Positions 44,015-51,378 of a DNA stretch of 64,000 bases are shown here, in pieces (position 1 is the stretch's first letter; each line of letters begins with the position of its first letter). The notes under the pieces were generated by a model, which worked only from the letters and a program-made list of their open reading frames with translations, searched no databases and was not told the DNA's origin. Both the position numbers and the translations under genes were made by a program. Source of the stretch: Massilia agilis (GTDB taxonomy: Bacteria; Pseudomonadota; Gammaproteobacteria; Burkholderiales; Burkholderiaceae_D); the NCBI RefSeq assembly GCF_024756255.1, contig NZ_JANUHB010000003.1, positions 558,001-622,000 on the forward strand, read 5' to 3'.

Positions 44015-45355
44015 ATGAACAAGAAATTGATCGCTGCGGCGCTGGGCGCCGCCTTCCTGGCCCCGATCGGCGCCATGGCGCAGGAAACGGACCTGGCAAA
44101 ACGGGTGGAACAGCTGGCGGCCGAACTGGAGAAGGTGAAGGCCGAGCTGGCCGCGCAGAAGGCCCAGGCTGCCGCCGCGCCTGCGCCGGCGCCCGCGCCT
44201 GCCGCCCCCGCGATCCGGGCCGCCGGCGCGCCGCTGCAGGCCCCATCCAACGCGCCGGCGCCCATCGCGGCCGTCACCGCCACGCCGGCCAGCGCCATGA
44301 CCCAGGACACCGTGCTGACCGGCTACGGCGAAGTCAACTACAACCACCCGGTGCGTAACGCCAGCGGCTCGCAAACCGACGTGCGCCGCGCCGTGATCGG
44401 CTTCCAGCACCGCTTCGACGAGAAGACCAAGCTGGTGTCCGAATTCGAATGGGAGCATGCCGTCGCGTCGGCCGAAGACCAGGGCGAGGCCGAGGTCGAG
44501 CAGCTGTATGTGGAACGCGAATTTGCCGGCGGCCTGCGCGCCAAGGCCGGCCTGTTCCTGATGCCGGTGGGCCTGCTCAACCAGAACCACGAGCCGACCG
44601 CGTACTACGGCGTGGAGCGCAACTTCGTCGAGACCCGGATCATCCCGACCACCTGGCGCGAGGCCGGCGTGGGCCTGACCGGGGAATTTGGCGAGGGCTA
44701 CACCTGGGACGCGGGGCTGACCACCGGCTTTGACCTGACCAAGTGGGACCCGGCCTCCAGCGAAGGCCGCGAGTCGCCGCTGGGCTCGATCCACCAGGAA
44801 GGCCAGCTTGCCAAGTCGCGCGACCTGGCGCTGCACGGCGCGCTCAACTGGCGCGGCTATCCGGGCCTGCTGGTGGGCGGCTCGGTCTTCACCGGCAAGG
44901 CGGGCCACGCAACGGCGGGCTTCCCGGCGCAGGGCGCACGCGTGACGCTGTGGGACCTGCACACCCGCTACACGCCGGGCGCATGGGACCTGTCGGCGCT
45001 GTGGGCCTACGGCCGCATCACCGACACCAACGCCCTGAACGCCACCTTCGTCGGCAACCCGACCCCGGTGCCCAGCAGCTTTGCAGGCTGGTACCTGCAG
45101 GCCGCGTACAAGCTGTGGCAGAAGAGCGATTTCACCCTCAGCCCGTTCGCGCGCTTCGAGAGCTTCAACACCGCGCGCAGCTACAGCGCGCTGCCGGCGG
45201 GCCTGGGCGTGCCGTCCGCAGGGTATGAGCGCGTTGCCACCGTGGGCGCCAATCTCCTGGTCGGGCAGGGCGTGGTGCTCAAGGCCGATTACCAGAAATT
45301 CCGTGACGATAAGTCGCAAGACCGGGTGAACCTCGGCGTCGGCTTCTCCTATTGA
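44015..45355 (+). CDS. Outer-membrane porin, OprP/OprO-like
   Basis: 446 residues. Signal peptide 1-22 (ending AMA, before QETD), coiled coil at about 25-48, a long Ala/Pro linker (48-90), then a beta-barrel with many alternating hydrophobic strands and a C-terminal aromatic residue (NLGVGFSY), the mark of outer-membrane barrels. DVRRAVIGFQHRFDEKTKLV and LKADYQKFRDD match phosphate/anion porin-like repeats. The transported solute is unknown. It begins 19 bases after the cytochrome gene. Confidence 0.85.
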   Translation: MNKKLIAAALGAAFLAPIGAMAQETDLAKRVEQLAAELEKVKAELAAQKAQAAAAPAPAPAPAAPAIRAAGAPLQAPSNAPAPIAAVTATPASAMTQDTVLTGYGEVNYNHPVRNASGSQTDVRRAVIGFQHRFDEKTKLVSEFEWEHAVASAEDQGEAEVEQLYVEREFAGGLRAKAGLFLMPVGLLNQNHEPTAYYGVERNFVETRIIPTTWREAGVGLTGEFGEGYTWDAGLTTGFDLTKWDPASSEGRESPLGSIHQEGQLAKSRDLALHGALNWRGYPGLLVGGSVFTGKAGHATAGFPAQGARVTLWDLHTRYTPGAWDLSALWAYGRITDTNALNATFVGNPTPVPSSFAGWYLQAAYKLWQKSDFTLSPFARFESFNTARSYSALPAGLGVPSAGYERVATVGANLLVGQGVVLKADYQKFRDDKSQDRVNLGVGFSY

Positions 45356-45365
45356 GGTATCCACT

Positions 45366-45902
45366 ATGCGTTACGTGCCCCTGACCCTGCTCGTCGCCGG
45401 CGCCGCCAGCGCGCCGGCGTTCGCCACGCAGTACCTGAGCCCGGAACAGGCGCAAAAGCTGATGTTCCCCGAGGCCGATGCGTTCAAGCCGCACCCGTTG
45501 GCGCTGGACGCGGCGCAGATGAAGCAGGTCGAGCAGCTGTCCGGCCTGCCGGCGCGCTCGGTGCAGTGGCGCGTGGTGGGCGCGTACAAGGGCGACGCGC
45601 TGCTCGGCTACATGGTGCTGGACGACGTGGTCGGCAAGTTCGAGCTGATCTCGTACGCGGTCGGCATCAATTCCGACGCCAGCGTGCGCCAGGTCGAGAT
45701 CCTGACCTACCGCGAAAGCCATGGCGGCGAAGTGCGCCTGGCCGCGTGGCGCAAGCAGTTTGTCGGAAAGACTGCCAAGGGCGGCGGCCTGGCGATCGGC
45801 GGCGGCATCCAGAACATCAGCGGCGCCACGCTGTCGTGCACCCACATCACCGACGGGGTGCGCCGCATCGCCGCCGTGGCCCAGGTGGCGCTGGCCAAAT
45901 GA
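45366..45902 (+). CDS. Secreted FMN-binding domain protein (covalent flavin carrier)
   Basis: 178 residues with a Sec signal peptide (about 1-20). The FMN_bind domain occupies most of the mature part, and SGATLS at residues 152-157 fits the ApbE target motif in which the Thr of SGAT carries FMN by a phosphoester bond, as in NqrC and RnfG. No further membrane segment is visible. The stop overlaps the apbE start (ATGA), so carrier and modifying enzyme are coupled. Probable role: periplasmic one- or two-electron carrier. Confidence 0.85.
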   Translation: MRYVPLTLLVAGAASAPAFATQYLSPEQAQKLMFPEADAFKPHPLALDAAQMKQVEQLSGLPARSVQWRVVGAYKGDALLGYMVLDDVVGKFELISYAVGINSDASVRQVEILTYRESHGGEVRLAAWRKQFVGKTAKGGGLAIGGGIQNISGATLSCTHITDGVRRIAAVAQVALAK

Positions 45903-46714
45903 TCCGCCGCGCGCAGCCCTGGCTGGGCACGATGGTCGAGGTGACCATCCCCGACGCGCACGACCTTGCGGCGGCCGATGCCGCGTTCGCCGAGGTGGCG
46001 CGCGTGCACAGGCTGATGAGCTTTCACGACGCGGCCAGCGACGTGTCGCGCGTGAACCGTGCCGACCCGGGCGATGCGGTCGAAGTGGACGCCGACACCT
46101 GGCAGGTGCTGCGCATCGCGCAGGAGCTTGCCGAGCTGTCCGGTGGCGCGTTCGACATCGCCTGCGCGCCGCGACTGGTGGCGTGGGAGGTGCTGCCGCC
46201 GCCGGCGCCCGCGCGCCCGCAAGCGCGTCCCGTGCAGGAAGTGATCGCGCTTGAAGAGGGCAAGCGCGTGCGCAAGCTGGCGGCGGGCTGGATCGACCTG
46301 GGCGGCATCGCCAAGGGTTACGCCGTGGACGTGGCGGTAGCCGCGCTGCGCCAGGCCGGCATGGCCTCGGGCTGCGTCAACGCCGGTGGCGACTTGCGGG
46401 TGTTCGGCCCGTCCCCGATGCCGGTGGCGGTGCGCTCGCCGGCCGCGCCGGGACAGGCCGCATCGCGTATCATGTTGGCCGACGAAGCGCTCGCCACCTC
46501 GGCCAGCTATTTTTCGCGCCGCAGCAGCGGTGGCCGGCAGGTCAGCGCGCTGGTCGATGCGCGCGACGGCAGGGCGCTGGTCGCCGACCGCAGCGCCTCG
46601 GTGCGCGCGCCGCGCTGCGTGCTGGCCGATGCGCTGGCCAAGGTGGTGCTGGCCACTGGCGACGCCACCCATCCGGCGCTGCAAGCATGCGGCGCCAGTG
46701 CTTTTTTGGTGTGA
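45899..46714 (+). CDS. apbE: ApbE, FAD:protein FMN transferase
   Basis: 271-residue enzyme that attaches FMN from FAD to Thr/Ser of target proteins. Family patterns: LMSFHDAASDVSRVNR, GAFDIACAP, GWIDLGGIAKGYAVDVAV, GCVNAGGDLRVFG and the late LADALAKVVLA. The N-terminus is short with no obvious signal peptide or lipobox, in contrast to many ApbE proteins, so export is unclear. The start overlaps the stop of the FMN-binding gene by four bases. Its target is most likely that adjacent protein. Confidence 0.92.
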   Translation: MIRRAQPWLGTMVEVTIPDAHDLAAADAAFAEVARVHRLMSFHDAASDVSRVNRADPGDAVEVDADTWQVLRIAQELAELSGGAFDIACAPRLVAWEVLPPPAPARPQARPVQEVIALEEGKRVRKLAAGWIDLGGIAKGYAVDVAVAALRQAGMASGCVNAGGDLRVFGPSPMPVAVRSPAAPGQAASRIMLADEALATSASYFSRRSSGGRQVSALVDARDGRALVADRSASVRAPRCVLADALAKVVLATGDATHPALQACGASAFLV

Positions 46715-46717
46715 ACC

Positions 46718-47185
46718 ATGACGCAAAATCCTCCCGCCGCGGTGCGCCCGCGGCTGTCCTTCAAGCTGGAACGCTGGCACCGGCGCGCCATCTACACCAC
46801 CGGCGCCGTACTGCTGGCCTCCGGCGCGGCCTGGCTGGTGCTGCGCTATTTCCTGCGTCCGGTGAGCGAGTTTGGCGAAACCGTCAACCCGTTCGAGCCG
46901 TGGGCCATGAAACTGCACGGCCTGGCCGCGATGGTGGCGCTGTTCTTCATGGGCAGCCTGATCCACGTGCACATCCGCCGCGCGCTCAAGTCCGGCCGTA
47001 ACCTGGTGACGGGATGGATGATGATCGCGACGCTGCTGCTGCTGGCGCTGACCGGCTACGGCCTGTACTACGTAGCCGGCGAAGCCGACCGGCCGCTCTG
47101 GTCCGCCGTGCACTGGATCGTGGGCCTGGCGGTGGCCGGGCTCTTCGTGCTGCACATCGTGGTGGGACGCAAGAGCGTCCAATAA
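46718..47185 (+). CDS. Small membrane protein, cytochrome-b-like (DUF4405-type)
   Basis: 155 residues with about four transmembrane segments. Histidines are spaced as haem ligands across helices: HGLAAMVALFFMGSLIHVHI and HWIVGLAVAGLFVLHIV (14 apart). The protein begins with a basic cytosolic tail (RPRLSFKLERWHRRAI). No domain name is certain; the DUF4405/cytochrome b family is my best match. It lies three bases after apbE and probably delivers electrons from the quinone pool to the flavoprotein. Last gene of the cluster. Confidence 0.72.
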   Translation: MTQNPPAAVRPRLSFKLERWHRRAIYTTGAVLLASGAAWLVLRYFLRPVSEFGETVNPFEPWAMKLHGLAAMVALFFMGSLIHVHIRRALKSGRNLVTGWMMIATLLLLALTGYGLYYVAGEADRPLWSAVHWIVGLAVAGLFVLHIVVGRKSVQ

Positions 47186-47306
47186 ACTGGTGCCGGTATA
47201 TTTCCCGACCGCCGACGCCGGTAGGGCGGCCGCCGCCGCCAACCCGCATTGCCGCTGCGAGTGCCGCCATTGTCGCCACCGGATGTGACAGGCATTTGAC
47301 GACGGT

Positions 47307-47335
47307 TTGGTTCTTCAAGGCAAAACGCGGATAAT
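47307..47335 (+). promoter_or_regulatory. Candidate promoter of the phosphoesterase gene
   Basis: TTGGTT (47307-47312) and GATAAT (47330-47335) with a 17-base spacer, 43 bases before the GTG start. A TTGACG lies nearby but not at proper spacing. Confidence 0.5.
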
Positions 47336-47378
47336 CATTGCTCCCTTGGCGCCACGCCAGCAAGAACCAGGAGAGCAA

Positions 47379-49034
47379 GTGCAAGACCACGATTCCGAGC
47401 AGCCGGGCGACGACCTGCCCGACAACCCATCGCGCCGCCGCATTTTCCAGGCCGCCGCCGCAGCCGGCCTGTCGGCCACCTTGCCGGGCGTGGCCGACGC
47501 GGCCAGTGCCCATGCCAGCGCGGCCAAGGGCCTGGACGCCAAGCTCAAGGCGCAGGTGAAGAACGTGGTCGTGATCTTCCTCGAGAACCGCAGCTTCAAC
47601 AACCTGTTCGCCAACTTTCCCGGCACCGCCGCGCCGCTGTCCGGCGTGAGCCGGGAGGCGAGCGTCCAGCGCGACCGCGACGGTTCGGTGCTGCCGGCCT
47701 TGCCGAAGGTCTGGGGCGGCATGGTGCCGGAGCGGCAGAACATCGGCGGCAAGGATTACGTGATCGCAGAGAACCAGGTCTCGGGCCTGCCCAACGCGCC
47801 GTACAAGCTGAAGGACCTGGAGGGCAATCCGCTGCCCGAAGGACTGGTCACGCGCGACCTGTGGCACCGCTTCTACCAGAACCAGATGCAGATCAACGGC
47901 GGCAAGAACGACGGCTTCGCTGCCTGGTCGGATGGCGGCGGGCTGGTGATGGGCTACTACGGCGAGACGCAAAAGAACCTGGGCCTGTGGCAGATCGCGC
48001 GCGAATACACCTTGTGCGACAACTTCTTCATGGGCGCCTTCGGCGGCTCCTACCTGAACCACCAGTTCCTGATCGCGGCGCGTCCACCGGAGTACTTCAA
48101 CGCCGCCTCGACCCCGGCCAGCAAGACCATCGCGGTGCTCGAGGACGGGCCGCTTGGCGTGCGCCTGAAGACGTCGGCCAAGTCGCCGCGCTCGGCGCTG
48201 GACGGCCCGCCGCAGTTCGTCAACGACGGCAACATCACCCCGGACGGCTACACGGTCAACACGATGGCGCCGCCGTACCAGCCCAGCTGGGTCAGGCCCG
48301 GTCCGGGCGGCGACCCGTCCACGGCCGACCCGCGCGATCCGGACGTGCTGCCGCCGCAAACCTACAAGACCATCGGCGACCTGCTGTCCGAACGCGGCGT
48401 GCCGTGGGCATGGTATGCCAGCGCCTGGCAGGCCGCGCTGGAGCACCGGGGCGAGGGCAGCAAGCCGAACTTCCAGTACCACCACCAGCCGTTCAACTAC
48501 TTCCGCCAGTACGCGCCCGGCACCGCCGCGCGCGCCAGGCACCTGCTCGACGGCGGCCTGGGCGACAGCCCGATCTCGAACCGCTTCCTGGCCGATGCGA
48601 TCGCGGGCCGCCTGCCGGCGGTCACCTTCTACAAGCCGCAGGGGAACCTGAACTTGCACGCCGGGTACTCGGACATCGAGTCGGGCGATGCGCACGTGGC
48701 CAACGTGATCGAGCACCTGAAGAAGTCGCCGCAGTGGAAGAACATGGTGATCGTGGTGACCTTCGACGAGAACGGCGGCTGGTGGGACAACGTGGCGCCG
48801 CCCAAGGGCGACCGCTGGGGGCCGGGCTCGCGCGTGCCGGCGATCATCGTGTCCCCGTTCGCGAAGAAGGGGGCGGTGGACCACAATTTCTACGACACCA
48901 CCTCGATCCTGCGCTTCATCACGCGCCTGCACGACCTGCCGCTGCTCGAAGGGCTCGCCGCGCGCGACGCCGCCTTTGCCCAGCGTGGCGCACGCGGGCC
49001 GGGCGACCTGACCGCCGCGCTCAGCTTCCGCTGA
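47379..49034 (+). CDS. Tat-exported phosphoesterase family protein (acid phosphatase/phospholipase C type)
   Basis: 551 residues. The N-terminus has a twin-arginine signal (SRRRIFQAAAAAGLSATL). The catalytic region VVVIFLENRSFNNLF holds the metal-binding Glu and Asn of the phosphoesterase family that includes AcpA and PlcC; further pieces are AFGGSYLNHQFLIAARP and VTFDENGGWWDNVAPPKGDRW. GTG 47379 follows CAGGAGAG. Probably a periplasmic enzyme of phosphate scavenging; substrate class is uncertain. A terminator follows. Confidence 0.88.
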   Translation: MQDHDSEQPGDDLPDNPSRRRIFQAAAAAGLSATLPGVADAASAHASAAKGLDAKLKAQVKNVVVIFLENRSFNNLFANFPGTAAPLSGVSREASVQRDRDGSVLPALPKVWGGMVPERQNIGGKDYVIAENQVSGLPNAPYKLKDLEGNPLPEGLVTRDLWHRFYQNQMQINGGKNDGFAAWSDGGGLVMGYYGETQKNLGLWQIAREYTLCDNFFMGAFGGSYLNHQFLIAARPPEYFNAASTPASKTIAVLEDGPLGVRLKTSAKSPRSALDGPPQFVNDGNITPDGYTVNTMAPPYQPSWVRPGPGGDPSTADPRDPDVLPPQTYKTIGDLLSERGVPWAWYASAWQAALEHRGEGSKPNFQYHHQPFNYFRQYAPGTAARARHLLDGGLGDSPISNRFLADAIAGRLPAVTFYKPQGNLNLHAGYSDIESGDAHVANVIEHLKKSPQWKNMVIVVTFDENGGWWDNVAPPKGDRWGPGSRVPAIIVSPFAKKGAVDHNFYDTTSILRFITRLHDLPLLEGLAARDAAFAQRGARGPGDLTAALSFR

Positions 49035-49051
49035 CCGTTGCCATCGCCGTC

Positions 49052-49080
49052 AAAGCCAGGCCGCGCGCCTGGCTTTTTTT
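49052..49080 (+). terminator. Rho-independent terminator after the phosphoesterase gene
   Basis: Perfect 9-bp stem, AAAGCCAGG (49052-49060) and CCTGGCTTT (49068-49076), 7-base GC loop, followed by T residues to 49080. It lies 17 bases after the stop. Confidence 0.92.
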
Positions 49081-49290
49081 CGCCCTGCCGTTCATAAACT
49101 TTCCTGTTGGCTAACGGGCGCTGTGGAAAAAAGTGTCGGGATACACTGCGACAGCCCGATATTGTGAGCTTGATATCGTCCGTCGCACCGCGGTTCCTTT
49201 ACGAACTCGCAAGCGATCGTGATTGTCAAAATGAACAGGAGCGGGGCGCCCGGTCGCGCCTGCCCCACCACAAACCTACAGGAGAACATC

Positions 49291-50241
49291 ATGCACAACA
49301 ATAAAGTGTTGAAGAGACTGCTGACCGTCACCGCCGTCGCGGCAATGTTCAGCACATTCGGTGTGTATGCGCAGACCACCAGCGGCAGCGCAAGCACCTC
49401 GGGCAGTGGCCAGGACGCCACCGCCGTGCAGGGCAAGACCACGCGTGAAGGCACTGCCGGCAGCACCGACAGCCGCGGCAAGGACGAGCAGATGCGCGGC
49501 ACCAGCGGCGCCCAGGGCAGCACCAGCGCCGGCAGCCAGGGCGGCATGACCGGGGTGCAGGACACCACAGGCGCCGGCGCGTCGTCCACCGCCACCGGCA
49601 AGACCACGCGCGAGGGCACGGTCGGCAACACCGACAGCCAGGGCATGGAAAAACGCCAGGGCAAGAGCAGCTCCCACAGCAGCAAAGGCTCCAGCGGCAG
49701 CCAGGGCAACTCGGGCAGCAGCGCCACCACCGGCGGCGCCGCGGCGGCGGGTGCAACGGCGGCCGGCACCACGGGCAAGAGCACGCTGGCCAAGGGCGAC
49801 GAGACCATCCTGAAGAACATGGCGCAGGCCAACATTTCCGAGATCGAGGCCGGCAAGCTGGCCCAGAGCAAGAGCTCGAACGACCAGGTGAAAAGCTTCG
49901 CCCAGCAGATGATCGACGATCACACCAAGGCGCTGAACGACGTGCAGCAGCTCGCGCAGCAGAAGGGCGTCACCCTGCCCACCGAGCCGGACGCCAAGCA
50001 CAAGGCGATGGCGACCAAGCTGCAGGCCATGAGCGGCGACGCCTTTGACAAGGCCTACATGGCGCAGGCCGGCGTGGCCGACCATAAAAAGGTGCACAGC
50101 ATGCTGCTGAGCGATGAGAAAAAAGCCAAGGACCCGGACGTGAAAGCGCTGGCGTCGAAGATGGCGCCGGTGGTCGAGCAGCACCTGAAGTCGGCCCAGC
50201 AGATGCCGGCGCCCAAGTCGGGGACGACCTCGGGCAAGTAA
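49291..50241 (+). CDS. DUF4142 protein with Ser/Thr/Gly-rich repetitive N-terminal half
   Basis: 316 residues: signal peptide 1-27 (ending VYAQ), a low-complexity region (28-165) rich in Gly, Ser, Thr with a duplicated segment beginning GKTTREGT (two copies about 58 residues apart), then the DUF4142 four-helix domain (from about 172; LKNMAQANISEIEAGKLAQS, FAQQMIDDHTKALNDVQQL, FDKAYMAQAGVADHKKV). DUF4142 proteins are periplasmic and ferritin-like in fold, of unknown role. SD ACAGGAG precedes ATG 49291. Confidence 0.87.
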   Translation: MHNNKVLKRLLTVTAVAAMFSTFGVYAQTTSGSASTSGSGQDATAVQGKTTREGTAGSTDSRGKDEQMRGTSGAQGSTSAGSQGGMTGVQDTTGAGASSTATGKTTREGTVGNTDSQGMEKRQGKSSSHSSKGSSGSQGNSGSSATTGGAAAAGATAAGTTGKSTLAKGDETILKNMAQANISEIEAGKLAQSKSSNDQVKSFAQQMIDDHTKALNDVQQLAQQKGVTLPTEPDAKHKAMATKLQAMSGDAFDKAYMAQAGVADHKKVHSMLLSDEKKAKDPDVKALASKMAPVVEQHLKSAQQMPAPKSGTTSGK

Positions 50242-50242
50242 G

Positions 50243-50333
50243 CGTCGTTCCGGCCACAAGCATCGGCACGTCGTGCCGAGAAGGTGCTGCGAATGCGCAC
50301 GCCCGGCACGGGTCCCTGCCTTCGCCGGGACGA
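50243..50333. repeat. Palindromic intergenic repeat, family A copy 5 (decayed)
   Basis: Left end CGTCGTTCCGGC just after the DUF4142 stop; right end CTTCGCCGGGACGAC just before the convergent HD-GYP gene. The ATGCTGAGT part of the family is missing or scrambled. It fills the convergent gap. Confidence 0.65.
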
Positions 50334-50340
50334 CTGTGCG

Positions 50341-51378
50341 CTAGCGCTCCCCTGAAGCTGCGGCGGCGGCCGCTTCCGGGCTGTATTCACGCATGATGGC
50401 CGCGATCGCGCCACGTTCGGCCAGACGTCCGAGCGCATCGACCACTTCCGGATCGAGGATGGACCCGGCCTGGGAGCGCAGCAGCTCCAGCGCCGCCGCC
50501 ACGCTCCACGGCTCCTTGTAAGGGCGGCGCGAGGTCAGCGCGTCGAACATGTCCGCGACCCGCACGATGCGTGCCGACAGCGGGATCTGCTCGCCTTTCA
50601 GGCCCTTCGGGTAGCCGCTGCCGTCGATGCTCTCGTGGTGGCACACCGCGATGTCGCGCGCCATCTCATAGAACGGGTTTTCGCCGAGGATGCGCAGGCC
50701 GTATTCGGGATGGCGCTTCATGACCGCCCACTCGCCGGTGTCGAGCTTGCCCGGCTTCTTGAGGATCTCGTCCGGGATGTACAGCTTGCCCACGTCGTGC
50801 AGGATGCTCATCACGCCCATATGGCGCGCCGCCTCCGGTTCCAGCCCCAGCTCGATGGCCAGCGCCTGCGTGAAGTACTGCACCCGCTGCACGTGAAAGC
50901 CGGTGTCGAGGTCCTTGCCCTCGCAGGCCACCGACAGCATGGACACCGCATCGAGGTAGGCGCGTTCAAGGTTGCGGTTGGCGTCCTGCAGGCGCCGCCC
51001 CAGGCTCAGGCTCTCGAGCGCGCGCACGACGGTCAGGCGCAGGTTCTCCGGCTCCCACGGCTTGGTGATGTACTTGTAGATGCCCGCTTCGTTCACGCAG
51101 CGCACCAGCGACTCCATGTCGGAATAGCCGGTCAGCAGGATGCGGATCGCCTCCGGCTGCTGTTCCATCGCGAACTTGAGCACCGCGTCGCCGGTCACGT
51201 CCGGCATGCGCTGGTCCGAGATCACGAGGTCGATTTTTTCCGTGCGCAGCAGTTCGATCCCGGCCGCGCCGGAAGCGGCGGTGAAGATGCGGTATTCGCG
51301 GCGGAAGGCGCGCGACAGGCTGTCGAGAATGTCCGGTTCGTCGTCGACGAACAGCAGTTTGAACTTGTCGTTATCCAT
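50341..51378 (-). CDS. Response regulator with HD-GYP phosphodiesterase domain
   Basis: 345 residues: receiver domain (about 5-125; LLFVDDEPDILDSLSRAF, Asp in LVISDQRMPDVTG) followed by HD-GYP (about 150-330) with HDVGK, HHESIDGSGYPKGLKG, and DMFDALTSRRPYK. The full GYP set (DGSGYP) predicts hydrolysis of cyclic-di-GMP. The start overlaps the last bases of the upstream kinase gene (stop 51371), so translation is coupled and the pair works together. The kinase-regulator pair also overlaps the binding-protein gene by one base. Confidence 0.93.
   Translation of the reverse strand: MDNDKFKLLFVDDEPDILDSLSRAFRREYRIFTAASGAAGIELLRTEKIDLVISDQRMPDVTGDAVLKFAMEQQPEAIRILLTGYSDMESLVRCVNEAGIYKYITKPWEPENLRLTVVRALESLSLGRRLQDANRNLERAYLDAVSMLSVACEGKDLDTGFHVQRVQYFTQALAIELGLEPEAARHMGVMSILHDVGKLYIPDEILKKPGKLDTGEWAVMKRHPEYGLRILGENPFYEMARDIAVCHHESIDGSGYPKGLKGEQIPLSARIVRVADMFDALTSRRPYKEPWSVAAALELLRSQAGSILDPEVVDALGRLAERGAIAAIMREYSPEAAAAAASGER

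Noticed and set aside
45366..46714. Part of an Rnf or Nqr complex
   Set aside because: Only the FMN-binding/ApbE logic is shared; no RnfA-E or Nqr subunits lie nearby.
47379..49034. Pho box before the phosphoesterase gene
   Set aside because: No pair of CTGTCAT-like direct repeats could be found upstream.
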